DNA from: Paraburkholderia sp.
Lineage (GTDB): Bacteria; Pseudomonadota; Gammaproteobacteria; Burkholderiales; Burkholderiaceae
DNA length: 64,000 nucleotides
Direction of reading: 5' to 3'
Assembly (NCBI GenBank): GCA_004322045.1
Contig: SCRN01000025.1
Span: forward strand, 124,001-188,000
How positions within the stretch are numbered: the first letter of the stretch is position 1; each line of letters begins with the position of its first letter. The notes below the pieces were generated by a model. The model did no database searches. It saw only the letters and a list, made by a program, of their open reading frames with translations, and had not been told where the DNA came from. The position numbers were made by a program, and so were the translations under genes. This document shows positions 1 to 11,284 of this stretch, one piece after another.

Positions 1-537
1 GAGATAAGGCATTGCATGGACGAGCGACGAATCTTCGCTCGTGTTGCGCGCTGTGACGTTATAAACCTCCTTGCCAGACACGCGCTCGCTGATCCTAATG
101 CCGAGCGTATGCGTGAACACGGGGTAACTTTGCGTCACGTAATCGGGCGGAAACGGGCCGAACGGCCCCCACGGGCTCAGCGGCCGCCAGTAAGGACCAG
201 GCCACGGGCTGCCGTAGAACACGGGCTGCGTGATCGTCACGGTATCGCCGTGCGTCGAATACGTCAGCCCGACCAAGTAACGGGCGTTCGCACTGGCGGT
301 TTGCCGAAACGCGTTCGCTTCCAATTCGTTCGCGACGAGTTGCTCGTAGGTAGCCTGCTCGATGCTGTTTTGCTGCTCGCCCGTGCGCGCGAATGCATAA
401 GTGCGCGTCGCATCGCTGCCGCTCCAATTCGAGAAGGCCGTCACCTGCGTCGACACATAGGTCGTACAGCCCGATAGCAACACCATCGTCGCCGCCATCG
501 CCGGCACGACGGCGCGCCATAGTCGTTCCCACTTCAT
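1..537 (-). CDS. DUF4136-type outer-membrane lipoprotein, 3' end outside window
   Basis: The reading frame is open from an ATG at 535-537 to the left edge without a stop, so the C-terminus lies outside the window (179 codons visible). Residues 1-24 form a lipoprotein signal ending in the lipobox LSGC. The mature part has the small polar N-terminus, the Pro/Gly/Trp-rich centre and the ISERVSGKEVY segment that I associate with DUF4136 lipoproteins of Burkholderia. A purine-rich GAGGAC site lies just upstream. The function of the family is unknown; an envelope location is inferred from the lipobox. It is divergent from pepN. Confidence 0.7.
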   Translation of the reverse strand, partial: MKWERLWRAVVPAMAATMVLLSGCTTYVSTQVTAFSNWSGSDATRTYAFARTGEQQNSIEQATYEQLVANELEANAFRQTASANARYLVGLTYSTHGDTVTITQPVFYGSPWPGPYWRPLSPWGPFGPFPPDYVTQSYPVFTHTLGIRISERVSGKEVYNVTARNTSEDSSLVHAMPYL

Positions 538-739
538 TGCGTTGTCCTCGCCTTTCTCGTCAAGCGGCGCATGCGCCGCGCGAATCGCCCCGATGATACC
601 GCCGACCGAGCCGCGCATCCAAAGTCGCCGATCGTTTCGGCATACCGGCTCGCGCCTTTGTACAATGGACGACTACCCTCGCGCGAGGCCCCCTTACCAG
701 GGTACGCGAGCCGAAACCGGTTTCTCTCATCCATCCGCC

Positions 740-3439
740 ATGTCCGATACCGCCAATCCCGCTGTGATCCGCCGGGCCGATTATGCAGCGCCCGCCTTTC
801 TCGTCGATTCCGTCGCACTCGAATTCGATCTCGTGCCCGAACGCACGCTCGTGAAGAGCACGATGCGCCTGCGGCGCAACCCTGACGCTGCGCCGGGTGC
901 GCCGCTGGAACTGATGGGCGAAGCGCTCGAATTCATCGCCGCCGCGATCGATGGCAACGCGCTGTCCGGCGGCGCCGTGCGCGCACACGAGCATGGCCTG
1001 ACGATCGAGAACACGCCTGACGCCTTCGAACTTACGATCGAAAGCGCGTGCAACCCTGCCGAGAACACGACGCTGTCGGGGCTCTACGTATCGAGCGGCA
1101 ACTTCTTCACCCAGTGCGAAGCCGAAGGCTTTCGTCGCATCACTTACTTTCTCGACCGCCCGGACGTCATGGCGACCTACACGGTCACCCTGCGCGCCGA
1201 CAAAACGGCCTATCCGGTGCTGTTGTCCAACGGCAATCTCGTGGAAGAAGGCGAGCTCGCCGACGGCCGCCACTTCGCCAAATGGGAAGACCCCTTCAAG
1301 AAGCCGTCCTATTTGTTCGCGCTCGTCGCGGGCAAGCTCGTGGCGCTCGAGGAGCGCATCCGCACCGGCTCGGGCAAGGAAAAGCTGCTGCAAGTCTGGG
1401 TGGAGCCGCAAGATCTCGACAAGACCCGGCACGCGATGGATTCGCTGATCCACTCGATTCGCTGGGACGAGGCGCGCTTCGGCCTCGAGCTCGATCTCGA
1501 CCGGTTCATGATCGTCGCCGTCAGCGATTTCAACATGGGCGCGATGGAGAACAAAGGACTCAACATCTTCAACACGAAGTACGTGCTCGCAAATCAAGAG
1601 ACAGCCACCGACACGGATTTCGCCAATGTGGAAGCCGTCGTCGGGCACGAGTATTTCCATAATTGGACGGGCAACCGCGTCACGTGCCGCGATTGGTTCC
1701 AGTTGAGCTTGAAGGAAGGGCTCACCGTGTTCCGCGATCAAGAGTTCTCGGCCGACATGCAAGGCGGCGCCACCGACGAAACGGCGCGCGCCGTGAAGCG
1801 GATCGAGGACGTTCGCGTGCTGCGTCAAATGCAGTTCGCCGAAGATGCCGGCCCGATGGCGCACCCCGTGCGGCCGGAGAGCTACGTCGAGATCAACAAC
1901 TTCTACACGATGACCGTCTACGAGAAAGGCGCGGAGGTCGTGCGGATGTATCAAACGCTGTTCGGCCGCGAGGGGTTCCGGCGCGGCATGGATTTGTACT
2001 TCAAGCGTCACGACGGCCAAGCCGTGACCTGCGACGATTTCCGCCACGCCATGGCCGATGCCAACGGCCGGGACCTCGCGCAATTCGAACGCTGGTACAG
2101 CCAAGCGGGAACGCCGCGCGTGTCCGTGCGCGCGGCCTACGACGCCACCGCCGGGCGCTACAGCGTCACGCTTGCGCAAAGCTATGGCGAGGCCGCGCCC
2201 GCCGCGCGCGAAACGCAAACCGGGCCGCTGTTGATCCCGTTCGCCATTGGCCTCATCGGTCGCAACGGCAAGGACATGGCCCTGCGCCTCGAAGGCGAAG
2301 CCGCGGCTTCGGGCAGGACTCGCATCCTCGAGTTGACGGAGCAAGAACAGACATTCACGTTCGTCGATGTGACCGAAGCGCCGCTGCCCTCGCTTGCGCG
2401 CAATTTTTCCGCGCCGGTCGTCGTCGAATATGACTACACCAACGACGATCTCGCTTTCCTGCTTGCGCACGACAGCGATCCGTTCAACCGCTGGGAAGCG
2501 GGCCAACGGCTTGCCACGCGGGAACTGCTGACGCTGGCCGGCCGCGCGGCAGCCGGTCAACCGCTTGCGCTGGACGATTCCACGATCGCCGCGTTCGCGC
2601 GCGTGTTGAGCGACGAGTCGCTCTCGCCCGCTTTCCGCGAGCTAGCGATGATGCTGCCGTCGGAAGGCTATCTCGCCGAGCAGATGGAGCAGGCCGACCC
2701 CGCGGCGGTGCATGCGGCGCGCCAGTTCGCACGCAAGCGTCTGGCGACGGCCCTCCAGAGCGAATGGCTCGCGATCTACCAACGACATACGACGCCCGGC
2801 GCGTATGAACCCACGCCGCAAGCGGCGGGCCATCGCGCCTTGAAGAACCTTGCGCTCGCGTATCTCGCCGAACTCGACGATCCGGCAGAAGCGATTGCGC
2901 TCGCCGGCGCGCAATACGATGGCGCCGACAACATGACCGATCGCGCCGTGGCGCTGGCCGTGCTGCTCTCGGCTTCGGCGACGAGCGCCGGCGAGAGCGC
3001 CGCCGAGCGGGCGCTGGACGACTTCTATGGCCGCTTCGAAAAAGAGCCGCTCGTCATCGATAAGTGGTTTGCGCTGCAAGCCACGCAGCGAGGCAGCGCC
3101 AAGCGCCGCGTGATCGACATCGTGCGCAAACTGATGGCGCATCCGGCGTTCACGCTGCGCAATCCCAACCGGGCGCGCTCGCTGATTTTCAGCTTCTGCG
3201 CGGCGAACCCGGCGCAGTTCCATGCCGCCGATGGCTCGGGCTACGCATTCTGGGCAGAGCAAGTGATCGCGCTCGATGCGCTCAATCCGCAAGTCGCCGC
3301 GCGGCTTGCCCGCTCGCTCGAACTCTGGCGCCGATACACACCGGCGCTGCGCGAGCGGATGCGCGCGACGCTCGAACAAGTCGCCACGCAGGTCAAGTCC
3401 CGCGACGTCAAGGAGATCGTTGAAAAAGCGCTCGCGTGA
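740..3439 (+). CDS. pepN: Aminopeptidase N (M1 family zinc metallopeptidase)
   Basis: This 899-residue protein removes N-terminal amino acids from peptides in the cytoplasm. The M1 exopeptidase motif GAMEN is at residues 267-271. The zinc site HEYFH is at 303-307 with the third ligand Glu at 326, the expected HEXXH-X18-E spacing. The long helical C-terminal half is present, and the length is close to E. coli PepN. The ATG at 740 is chosen because homology starts there; the frame is open upstream to 542, but that stretch is not conserved-looking and lies in the intergenic region. It is transcribed with fbp downstream (gap 104 bases) but probably separately. Confidence 0.97.
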   Translation: MSDTANPAVIRRADYAAPAFLVDSVALEFDLVPERTLVKSTMRLRRNPDAAPGAPLELMGEALEFIAAAIDGNALSGGAVRAHEHGLTIENTPDAFELTIESACNPAENTTLSGLYVSSGNFFTQCEAEGFRRITYFLDRPDVMATYTVTLRADKTAYPVLLSNGNLVEEGELADGRHFAKWEDPFKKPSYLFALVAGKLVALEERIRTGSGKEKLLQVWVEPQDLDKTRHAMDSLIHSIRWDEARFGLELDLDRFMIVAVSDFNMGAMENKGLNIFNTKYVLANQETATDTDFANVEAVVGHEYFHNWTGNRVTCRDWFQLSLKEGLTVFRDQEFSADMQGGATDETARAVKRIEDVRVLRQMQFAEDAGPMAHPVRPESYVEINNFYTMTVYEKGAEVVRMYQTLFGREGFRRGMDLYFKRHDGQAVTCDDFRHAMADANGRDLAQFERWYSQAGTPRVSVRAAYDATAGRYSVTLAQSYGEAAPAARETQTGPLLIPFAIGLIGRNGKDMALRLEGEAAASGRTRILELTEQEQTFTFVDVTEAPLPSLARNFSAPVVVEYDYTNDDLAFLLAHDSDPFNRWEAGQRLATRELLTLAGRAAAGQPLALDDSTIAAFARVLSDESLSPAFRELAMMLPSEGYLAEQMEQADPAAVHAARQFARKRLATALQSEWLAIYQRHTTPGAYEPTPQAAGHRALKNLALAYLAELDDPAEAIALAGAQYDGADNMTDRAVALAVLLSASATSAGESAAERALDDFYGRFEKEPLVIDKWFALQATQRGSAKRRVIDIVRKLMAHPAFTLRNPNRARSLIFSFCAANPAQFHAADGSGYAFWAEQVIALDALNPQVAARLARSLELWRRYTPALRERMRATLEQVATQVKSRDVKEIVEKALA

Positions 3440-3543
3440 GCGTAAATCCGGCGCGGCGCCGTACGGATGCTTACAAAAACCCGCGGGCGCGGCGCGGCCC
3501 GCGGGTAAAATCGTCGCATTCCCATGGCTTTCGGAGCACCGCA

Positions 3544-4560
<1,017 letters not shown>

Positions 4561-4620
4561 CGCCGGGGGCTTGCGCACCGTCGCAAAGTGTCTCTATAAT
4601 CGCGTTTCTCTGATGTTGAT

Positions 4621-4696
4621 GCCGGAATAGCTCAGACGGTAGAGCAGCGCATTCGTAATGCGAAGGTCGGGGGTTCGATTCCTCTTTCCGGCACCA
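4621..4696 (+). tRNA. tRNA-Thr (anticodon CGT)
   Basis: The 76-nt cloverleaf has an acceptor stem GCCGGAA/TTCCGGC, the anticodon loop TTCGTAA (anticodon CGT, codon ACG), a TTCGA T-loop and an encoded CCA. It is very close to E. coli thrW. Confidence 0.97.
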
Positions 4697-4707
4697 CAAG
4701 ATTCAAG

Positions 4708-4739
4708 CGAAAAGCCCAGTCCTCGTGACTGGGCTTTTT
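4708..4739 (+). terminator. Rho-independent terminator after tRNA-Thr
   Basis: A stem AAAAGCCCAGT/ACTGGGCTTTT with a short loop is followed by a T tract. It lies 12 bases after the tRNA. Confidence 0.9.
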
Positions 4740-4900
4740 GTTTTGGCTGCCATGAACGCAGTCGGTTGCGCGCGCAACCGACCGACGTGCGCAACCGGTC
4801 TGATGCCTACGATCGGCTCGTGCATGTCATGTGCCCGCGCCGCAGGCGAGCGCTCGAGGCAATCAAGCGCCGCCTGCGGCCGGGCCCGCACCCGCCCGGG

Positions 4901-7177
4901 CTAAGCCGCCAGCGCCAGGCGCGCGCGCAGGTTCTTCGCCGCACGAACCATGTTCGCGAGCGCTACCTCCGTTTCGGCCCAGCCGCGCGTCTTCAAGCCG
5001 CAGTCCGGATTGACCCAGAGGCGGTCGGCGGGGATGACCTCACAGGCGCGCCGCAGCAGCCGCTCGATCGCGTCGGTGGTCGGCACGCGCGGCGAATGGA
5101 TGTCGTAGACGCCCGGCCCGATCTCGTTCGGATACGAGAACGCGCCGAAGCCGTCGAGCAGCTCCATCGCTGAGCGCGAGGTTTCGATCGTGATCACATC
5201 GGCGTCCATCGCGGCGATCGCAGGCAGGATGTCGTTGAACTCCGAGTAGCACATATGGGTGTGGATCTGCGTCTCGTCGGCCACCCCGGCCGCCGAGATG
5301 CGGAATGCGCGCGATGCCCAGTCCAGATAAGCCGGCCAATCCGCGCGACGCAGCGGCAACCCCTCGCGAAATGCCGGCTCGTCGATCTGAATGATGCGAA
5401 TGCCGGCCTTCTCCAGATCGACGACTTCGTCTCTGATCGCGAGCGCCAATTGCAGCGCCGTCGTCGCGCGCGGCTGATCGTCGCGCACGAAAGACCACTG
5501 CAACATCGTCACAGGCCCCGTGAGCATGCCCTTCACGAGGCGGCTGGTCAGCGACTGAGCATACTTCGCGGTCTCGACCGTCATCGGCTCCGGCCGGTAG
5601 ACATCGCCGTAGATGATGGGCGGCTTCACGCAACGCGAGCCGTAGCTTTGCACCCAACCGTTCTCGGTGAAGGCGTACCCCCACAATTGCTCGCCGAAGT
5701 ACTCGACCATGTCGTTGCGCTCGGCTTCTCCATGAACGAGCACGTCGATGTCGAGCGCTTCTTGGCGGCGAATGGCCAGCTCGATCTCGGCGCGCATGCG
5801 TTCGAGATAATCGAGCGCCTTGAGATCTCCGCGCTTATACGCCGCCCGCGCTTGGCGGATGGCGGGCGTTTGCGGAAACGAGCCGATCGTCGTCGTCGGC
5901 AGCGGCGGCAAATTCAACGCCTGGCGCTGAAGCCGGTTGCGCTCGGCGAACGGACGCCGGCGGTTGGCCATGTCCTCGGTGACCGCGGCCACGCGCTTTT
6001 GCACGAGCGCATTGACGACGGCGCCCGAACGGCGGCGCGAGGCAAGCGCCGCATCGGCCTCGGCCAAAGCCGGCTGCGCCGCTTGCTCGTTCTCGAGCGC
6101 GCCCCCGATCGCACGGATCTCGTCGAGCTTCTCCGTAGCGAAAGCGAGCCACGACTTCAGTTCGGCATCGAGTTTGCGCTCGCTCTCGAGCGATACCGGA
6201 ACGTGCAACAGCGAGCACGACGGCGCCACCCATAGCCGCGCTCCCAATTCCGCACGCAACGGCAGCAGCGATTCGACGACGGCGCGAAGGTCGGTGCGCC
6301 AGATATTGCGACCGTCGACCACGCCCGCCGACAGGACCATATGCGCCGGCAACACGGCACGCCAAGCATCGAGTTGCGCCGGCGCGCGCACGAGGTCCAG
6401 ATGCACGCCATGGACGGGCAGCTTGGCGATGCGCGGCCCGTGGTCGGCCGCCGTTTCGAAATACGTCGCAAGCAACACCTTGACCCCGCAATCGCCGAGC
6501 GCCGCGTAGGCGGCGGTCAGCGCCTCGAGCCATTCGCCTTCCAAGTCCAGACACAGGGCCGGCTCGTCCAATTGCACCCATTCGATGCCGCGCGCCTTGA
6601 GCGCTTCGATGATCCGCACGTAACGATTCACGAGCTTGGGCAGCAGGTCCAAGCGATCGAAGCCGGGCGTATGGGTCTTCGCCAAGCGCAAATAGGTAAT
6701 GGGCCCGATCAGCACCGGCTTGATTCGCAGCCCCAGTGCAAGCGCCTCGTCCACCTCGTCGAAGAACCAATCGACGCCGCCGTTGAAGGTCGAATCGGCA
6801 GCAAGCTCCGGCACCAGATAGTGGTAGTTCGTATCGAACCACTTCGTCATTTCCATGGCCGGCTGCGCCGCGTTGCCGCGAGCGAGCTCGTAGTACTGGG
6901 CGAGCGTGAGCGTCGCCGGATTGAAGCCGAAACGGTGCGGCAACGCGCCGAGCAGCGCGCTCATGCCGAGCATCTGATCGTAATAAGCGAAATCGCCGAC
7001 GGCGACGAAATCAAGCCCGGCCGTGGACTGCAATTGCCAATGGCGCGCACGCAACGTCGCGGCCACCTCGCGCAGGTAGGCCTCGTCGGCTTCGCCGCGC
7101 CAGAACGCTTCTTGAGCGAATTTCAGTTCACGCTGCGCGCCGATGCGCGGGAAGCCAAGGATATGAGTGCAGGTCAT
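4901..7177 (-). CDS. metE: Cobalamin-independent methionine synthase
   Basis: MetE transfers the methyl group of 5-methyltetrahydropteroyltri-glutamate to homocysteine, the last step of methionine synthesis. The 758-residue protein keeps the zinc ligands at the same numbers as in E. coli: His641 and Cys643 in HTHMCYSEF, Glu665, and Cys726 in NPDCGLKTR. The N-terminal repeat begins [18 protein letters not shown]. The start at 7177 follows a GAGGTGG site 3 bases upstream; the frame continues upstream to 7306, but that is promoter DNA. It is divergent from metR with a MetR-type operator between them, so activation by MetR with homocysteine is expected. Confidence 0.97.
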   Translation of the reverse strand: MTCTHILGFPRIGAQRELKFAQEAFWRGEADEAYLREVAATLRARHWQLQSTAGLDFVAVGDFAYYDQMLGMSALLGALPHRFGFNPATLTLAQYYELARGNAAQPAMEMTKWFDTNYHYLVPELAADSTFNGGVDWFFDEVDEALALGLRIKPVLIGPITYLRLAKTHTPGFDRLDLLPKLVNRYVRIIEALKARGIEWVQLDEPALCLDLEGEWLEALTAAYAALGDCGVKVLLATYFETAADHGPRIAKLPVHGVHLDLVRAPAQLDAWRAVLPAHMVLSAGVVDGRNIWRTDLRAVVESLLPLRAELGARLWVAPSCSLLHVPVSLESERKLDAELKSWLAFATEKLDEIRAIGGALENEQAAQPALAEADAALASRRRSGAVVNALVQKRVAAVTEDMANRRRPFAERNRLQRQALNLPPLPTTTIGSFPQTPAIRQARAAYKRGDLKALDYLERMRAEIELAIRRQEALDIDVLVHGEAERNDMVEYFGEQLWGYAFTENGWVQSYGSRCVKPPIIYGDVYRPEPMTVETAKYAQSLTSRLVKGMLTGPVTMLQWSFVRDDQPRATTALQLALAIRDEVVDLEKAGIRIIQIDEPAFREGLPLRRADWPAYLDWASRAFRISAAGVADETQIHTHMCYSEFNDILPAIAAMDADVITIETSRSAMELLDGFGAFSYPNEIGPGVYDIHSPRVPTTDAIERLLRRACEVIPADRLWVNPDCGLKTRGWAETEVALANMVRAAKNLRARLALAA

Positions 7178-7256
7178 GACCACCTCGAGAATAGGGATGG
7201 GCATCAGTCTGCAAGGCACGCTATCATTCATCAAGCGACAACTTTTCATCAATGTA

Positions 7257-7269
7257 TGAATACAATTCA
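7257..7269. promoter_or_regulatory. MetR-type operator between metE and metR
   Basis: The perfect palindrome TGAATACAATTCA fits the published E. coli MetR box (TGAA-N5-TTCA), except that the usual central T is C or G here. A second, looser element, TTCAT-N6-ATGAA, overlaps it at 7245-7260. The 127-base divergent region contains no room for a B12 riboswitch. Confidence 0.65.
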
Positions 7270-7304
7270 TATTCAGACTGACGACGCCTCGGCGGCGGGA
7301 CCGC

Positions 7305-8228
7305 ATGCTTGAGATTCGACACCTACGCTCGCTGATTGCGATCGCCGAATCCGGCAGGCTCGTTGCCGCAGCGGAGCGGGTCCACCTGAGCCAGTCGGCG
7401 CTATCGCACCAGATTCGCGATATCGAAGCGCACTACGAGGTATCTCTGTTCGAACGCACGAAGCAGGGGTTGCGCTTCACGTCGGCCGGCGAAAGGCTGC
7501 TCGCGCTCGCACGCGAGACGACCGCGGCGCTCGCCGCCGCGGAGCGCGATTTGTTGCGGCTAAAGGGCGAGACGGCGGGCGAACTGCGGATCGTGCTCGA
7601 ATGCCACACGTGCTTCGACTGGCTCATGCCCGTGATGGACGAGTTCCGCCGCCGTTGGCCGGAGGTCGAAGTCGATTTGGTGGCCGGGTTCCACGCGGAT
7701 CCGCTACGCCTGTTGAGCGACGGCAAAGCCGATGTCGTGATCGGCTCCATGCCGGCCGGCAAACCGAGCCTGCATGTCGCGCCGCTCTTTCGCTTCGAGA
7801 TTCTCGTCGTCATGGCCAATGAACACAGGCTGCGCAATAAACGGCGTGTCGGGGCTCGCGACCTCGACGGCGAAACGCTGATCACCTACCCGGTGCCGGA
7901 ATCGCGCATCGATCTGATTCGAGAGGTATTGGAGCCGGCCGGCGTCAAGCTCGAGCGCCGCACGGCCGAACTGACGATCGCCATCATGCAGTTGGTGGCG
8001 AGCCGGCGGGGCATCGCGGCGCTGCCGAACTGGGGCGTCAAGAACTACGTGGACCACGACTACGTCCTCGCCAAGCGCGTGGAGCCGAAAGGGCTTTGGA
8101 GCGAGCTGTACGCCATCGCGAACCCCGCTTTCGCCGGTCGCCCCTACTTCGACGACTTCGTCGCCATCGTGCGCGATAGCTGCGCGGCGCAACTCGAGGG
8201 AATCGAGCTTCTGCCCACGGTGCAGTAA
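7305..8228 (+). CDS. metR: LysR-family transcriptional regulator MetR
   Basis: This 307-residue LysR regulator has its winged helix-turn-helix at residues 1-60 ([19 protein letters not shown]) and a periplasmic-binding-like effector domain from about 90 on. It is placed divergently from metE and the order metE<>metR is the classical one. MetR of other bacteria senses homocysteine and controls metE and its own gene. The effector domain segment [18 protein letters not shown] is typical of the MetR branch. Confidence 0.93.
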   Translation: MLEIRHLRSLIAIAESGRLVAAAERVHLSQSALSHQIRDIEAHYEVSLFERTKQGLRFTSAGERLLALARETTAALAAAERDLLRLKGETAGELRIVLECHTCFDWLMPVMDEFRRRWPEVEVDLVAGFHADPLRLLSDGKADVVIGSMPAGKPSLHVAPLFRFEILVVMANEHRLRNKRRVGARDLDGETLITYPVPESRIDLIREVLEPAGVKLERRTAELTIAIMQLVASRRGIAALPNWGVKNYVDHDYVLAKRVEPKGLWSELYAIANPAFAGRPYFDDFVAIVRDSCAAQLEGIELLPTVQ

Positions 8229-8603
8229 AAGGTACCGGCACACTGCAATCGTGGTGCCGCTAGGTGAGACTCCTGGCCGGCCGCCACACGCTCGCTCGTG
8301 TGCGATGCGGCGCGCTGACGCCGGTAGGCTGCCAACGATGGCGGACGTGCGCGGCGTGCAAGAGGATCTTGGAAGACACGTGCGCGTGAACACGGACAGT
8401 CGGAGAAAATCGCCACAAGCTTGCTCAAGATGCGAGCGAGCGCGTGCCCATAGATTATTTTTGATTTTCGTCAATCAACGTTCTGCCTGACTTAAAAGCG
8501 CCGCCGACTGTGCCGTTAATGCAACAAAGCGTTAAAAATCAATTCGACGCTGGCAAACAGAGAGGACCGCGTCGGATAATCGATTCGTGCCAGGAGAGAC
8601 GCC
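8229..8603. other. Intergenic region without a recognised gene
   Basis: Just after metR an imperfect inverted repeat (CGGCAC/GTGCCG near 8236-8260) might be a weak terminator; it has no T tract. From about 8450 the DNA becomes AT-richer and probably carries the promoter of the small gene at 8604. I see no RNA gene here. Confidence 0.4.
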
Positions 8604-8753
8604 ATGGAAGCCAAGCCCACCCACATTCCGCCCCCCCACAAAGTATCCAACCCGGACCCGGAACCGGTGGGCGTTGAATTTCTGGCCACCGAATTGCCCG
8701 AGCACGTGCGCGCTTTCTTCGACGAACAACGTAAGTTGTGCGAACAAAAGTAG
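8604..8753 (+). CDS. Small hypothetical protein, 49 residues
   Basis: The ORF starts at an ATG 4 bases after a CAGGAGAG ribosome site and ends with TAG at 8751-8753. The product is hydrophilic, with a Pro-rich N-terminal half (HIPPPHKV, PDPEPVG) and a helical acidic/basic C-terminal half (ELPEHVRAFFDEQRKLCEQK). It has no signal peptide or membrane segment. I do not recognise a family. The strong ribosome site and regular codon use support it as a real gene. Confidence 0.6.
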   Translation: MEAKPTHIPPPHKVSNPDPEPVGVEFLATELPEHVRAFFDEQRKLCEQK

Positions 8754-8787
8754 CCGTGACGATCGCGGGCCCCGAGGCCCGCATCGC

Positions 8788-9384
8788 ATGACCGCGCCAT
8801 TGCGCCTCGCGGCCCGGCTCGCGCTGACGCTATGCGTCGCGTTCGCGCTCGCGCCTTCGCAGGTGCGCGCCGACGGCGACGAAACGGCCATGACCAATCT
8901 GATCGCATTGGTATCGCAACGCTTGGCGCTAGCCGTGCCTGTCGCTCAATGGAAGTGGGCCAATCACCGCCCGATTACCGACGCTCCTCGCGAAGCGGCG
9001 TTGCTGGCCGACGTGGAAAAGCGGGCGCAGGCAGCCAATGTCGACCCAGCCTTCGCCCGTCTCTTCTTCCGCGATCAAATCGAGGCCAGCAAGCAGGTCC
9101 AAACGGCGCTGTTCGACCGTTGGACCAAGTCGGGGGCGCCGTCCGGCGCGGCGCCAGATTTGGCCACCGGCACCCGCCCCGAACTCGACCGTCTTACCCG
9201 CACGCTGATCCCGGCGTTGGGCCGCGTCGAGCCTTGGCGCAATGCCGCCGATTGCCCGGCCCGGCTCGCGCAGGCGGTCAGGAACTGGAAATCGCTGACG
9301 CGCTACGGCGCGACCGACACTGACGCGCTTGACACCGCCCTCGCCCATGTCTGCACGACGGGCGGCGCATCGGGTATCGGCTAG
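8788..9384 (+). CDS. aroQ: Secreted (periplasmic) chorismate mutase, AroQ-gamma type
   Basis: The 198-residue protein has a Sec signal peptide (residues 1-27, cut after VRA) and an all-helical chorismate mutase domain. The segment FARLFFRDQIEASKQVQ is the hallmark of the exported AroQ-gamma enzymes, and the C-terminal pair of cysteines fits the known disulfide. It converts chorismate to prephenate outside the cytoplasm; the reason for an exported enzyme is unsettled in all species. The stop overlaps the stop of the convergent nuclease gene in the palindrome CTAG. Confidence 0.82.
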   Translation: MTAPLRLAARLALTLCVAFALAPSQVRADGDETAMTNLIALVSQRLALAVPVAQWKWANHRPITDAPREAALLADVEKRAQAANVDPAFARLFFRDQIEASKQVQTALFDRWTKSGAPSGAAPDLATGTRPELDRLTRTLIPALGRVEPWRNAADCPARLAQAVRNWKSLTRYGATDTDALDTALAHVCTTGGASGIG

Positions 9385-10577
9385 GCGCGCTCGCCGGTCA
9401 CCGGCTCCGGGCGGCCGGCGCTCGCCCCGAAATCGGATGGCTCGCCCTCGCTCGAAGGAACCGCCAGCGGCGTGACACGCAAGCCTCGCGCAAGATGCGT
9501 TTGCATGATTCGCAGCGTCGACGGCTCGCAGACGGCTTCGGCATGCGCGGCCGCCAGCTCGTGTGCGGCTTCGAGCGAAGACGCGGCGCCAAGATAGCAC
9601 CAGCGATCGACGACATGGAGCGCGCGCTCGTCCCCCGCCTCGCCGCGCTCTTCGAACACCACCGCCGACTCGAACGGCCACGGCGCGTTCCGCTCCTCGG
9701 TGCGCGCAATGCGAGGTTGGCGATTGTGAACCGGGCGCAGAGCGTGCAGCCACTTCGCCTCGGTCAGCAATGCCCCCACCTCGCCGCCGGTCGCCTGCCA
9801 CTGCAGCCGCGTGACCTGCTCGGCAATTCGCGTCTCACGCGCCGATCGCCGCTCGCCGGTCAAATGGGCGCGTACCCGCTGACGCAGCCGCACGCTGCGC
9901 CCAACGTACAGCGGAACGTCCGCCGCGTCGAAAAACGCATAGACGCCGTGCCCCGCCGGCGCCGCGTCGATCGAATCTTCGGTGATGTCGCCGGCAATGC
10001 GATAGCGCCGCACGGTGCGCTCGATATGCGTGCGCAGGGTCGCGAGCGGCCAGAGCGCATGCAAGCGCTGCCAGAACTGCCAAAGCAGATCGGCGTCGGC
10101 CAATGCACGGTGGCGCGCGAGCGGCGCGAGCGCATGGCGGTCGATGAGCGCATCCAGTCCGTGCCGCTTCTCGTGCGGCCAGAGCGCGCGCGAGAGCTTG
10201 ACGGTGCATAGCACGTCGGGGTTGAACGAAAACCCGCACCGCTGAAACTCGGCACGCAAGAAGCCGCGGTCGAAATTGGCGTTATGCGCAATGAACAAAC
10301 TGCCGTCGAGCCGCTCGAACAATTCGGCCGCCAACGAGTCGAACGCGGGCGCATCGCGCACCATGTCGTCCGTGATGCCGGTCAGCGACTGAATGAAGGG
10401 AGGAATGGATTGGCGCGGGTTGACGAGCGTACTCCAACGCGATACGCCGGATGGCCCTACTTGCACCACGCCGATTTCCGTAATGCGGTGTTCTGCAATC
10501 GCTCCGCCCGTCGTTTCCAGATCGACAAAAGCGATAGGCGTATCGACTAGGGGCGTCGGCAAGGATAGATCAGACAT
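9381..10577 (-). CDS. DnaQ-like 3'-5' exonuclease fused to a GIY-YIG (Cho/UvrC-like) nuclease domain
   Basis: The 398-residue protein has two parts. Residues about 12-175 are a DEDDh exonuclease: FVDLETTGG carries the first acidic pair, FIAHNANFDRGFLRAEF the second motif, and HRALADADLL the third. Residues about 195-290 are a GIY-YIG nuclease (GHGVYAFFDAADVPLYVGRS, then LRQRVRAHL), as in UvrC and Cho. Such fusions are known in beta-proteobacteria and are thought to act in DNA repair. No clear ribosome site is visible; instead a 15-bp inverted repeat ends 4 bases before the ATG. Confidence 0.85.
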   Translation of the reverse strand: MSDLSLPTPLVDTPIAFVDLETTGGAIAEHRITEIGVVQVGPSGVSRWSTLVNPRQSIPPFIQSLTGITDDMVRDAPAFDSLAAELFERLDGSLFIAHNANFDRGFLRAEFQRCGFSFNPDVLCTVKLSRALWPHEKRHGLDALIDRHALAPLARHRALADADLLWQFWQRLHALWPLATLRTHIERTVRRYRIAGDITEDSIDAAPAGHGVYAFFDAADVPLYVGRSVRLRQRVRAHLTGERRSARETRIAEQVTRLQWQATGGEVGALLTEAKWLHALRPVHNRQPRIARTEERNAPWPFESAVVFEERGEAGDERALHVVDRWCYLGAASSLEAAHELAAAHAEAVCEPSTLRIMQTHLARGLRVTPLAVPSSEGEPSDFGASAGRPEPVTGERA

Positions 10578-10581
10578 GAAT

Positions 10582-10633
10582 AAGGGCGCTCGGGTGCTTC
10601 GATTGACGAAGTATGCACCACCCGAGCGCCCTT
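10582..10633. repeat. 15-bp perfect inverted repeat at the start of the nuclease gene
   Basis: AAGGGCGCTCGGGTG and its exact complement CACCCGAGCGCCCTT are separated by 22 bases. On the minus strand it lies between the cspA gene and the nuclease start codon. No T tract follows on the minus strand, so it is not a standard terminator, but it could stop read-through from cspA or mask the ribosome site of the nuclease gene. Confidence 0.75.
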
Positions 10634-10704
10634 GCGAGGATGCCTGCCGCACCGGTTGGCGCGCAACGACGCTGGCCGGTGAGCGGCGTGCCGGTGCCGA
10701 CGCT

Positions 10705-10908
10705 TTACAGCGGACGAATATTCGCCGCTTGCTTGCCCTTCGGACCGGTCTTCACATCGAATTGAACGCGTTGATTTTCTTTTAGAGACTTGAAGCCATC
10801 GGCCTGAATCTCGGAGAAATGCGCAAACACGTCCTCGTTGCTCTGGTCGGTCGTGATGAAGCCAAAGCCTTTAGCATCGTTGAACCATTTTACGACACCA
10901 GTTTCCAT
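10705..10908 (-). CDS. cspA: Cold-shock protein (CspA family)
   Basis: This 67-residue OB-fold protein carries both RNA-binding motifs: KGFGFITT (RNP1) and VFAHFSEI (RNP2). It binds single-stranded RNA and DNA and acts as an RNA chaperone. The start at 10908 is chosen on family length; the frame is open upstream, but that is the 5' untranslated leader. A well-formed promoter at 11032-11060 gives a leader of about 115 bases, as is common in cold-shock genes. Confidence 0.96.
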   Translation of the reverse strand: METGVVKWFNDAKGFGFITTDQSNEDVFAHFSEIQADGFKSLKENQRVQFDVKTGPKGKQAANIRPL

Positions 10909-11031
10909 AGTACTAATTCCCTCGAAATTTAATAGACGGGCAGCGCCCTCCGCCCGAAACCCAGCCTCGGAAGAACGTCGCCTCGGTCTCTCCGCCCGAG
11001 GCGCCGTCACTGGGTGATTCCGGCGCTGCTT

Positions 11032-11060
11032 TTATAAATGTTCCGTCGAGCGCTCGTCAA
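11032..11060 (-). promoter_or_regulatory. Sigma-70 promoter of the cold-shock gene
   Basis: On the minus strand TTGACG (11055-11060) and TTATAA (11032-11037) are separated by exactly 17 bases. The start point would be near 11025. Confidence 0.75.
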
Positions 11061-11221
11061 GAAATTTTTCATTGAATGCTGTAAACGCGTAGCCGCTATG
11101 CATGAGGCACGAGAATATCGGGGCAACGACGTCAGAATTACCTAGGACGAGCAAACAAAATTCCGTGGTTAGGAAAAAGATTCACTACTTGCAACAAGAT
11201 ATTTCTGCCGTCAGTATTTTT

Positions 11222-11246
11222 CCGGGTTGTCTGCTAGACACCCCGG
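11222..11246. repeat. Inverted repeat upstream of the small ORF at 11285
   Basis: CCGGGTTGTC and GACACCCCGG flank a 5-base spacer, with one mismatch. It could be an operator or leader hairpin. There is no T tract on either side that would make it a terminator. The rest of 11061-11284 shows nothing I recognise. Confidence 0.4.
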
Positions 11247-11284
11247 TCCGAATATGGGGAAGATGATTTGCCCGGGAGACCACC

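Noticed and set aside
560..2560. Open frame of 666 codons antisense to pepN
   Set aside because: It is the complementary frame of a certain gene in high-GC DNA; its composition is rich in Arg, Val and His without any domain.
7178..7304. Cobalamin riboswitch upstream of metE
   Set aside because: The region is only 127 bases, is shared with metR, and has no B12-box-like sequence.
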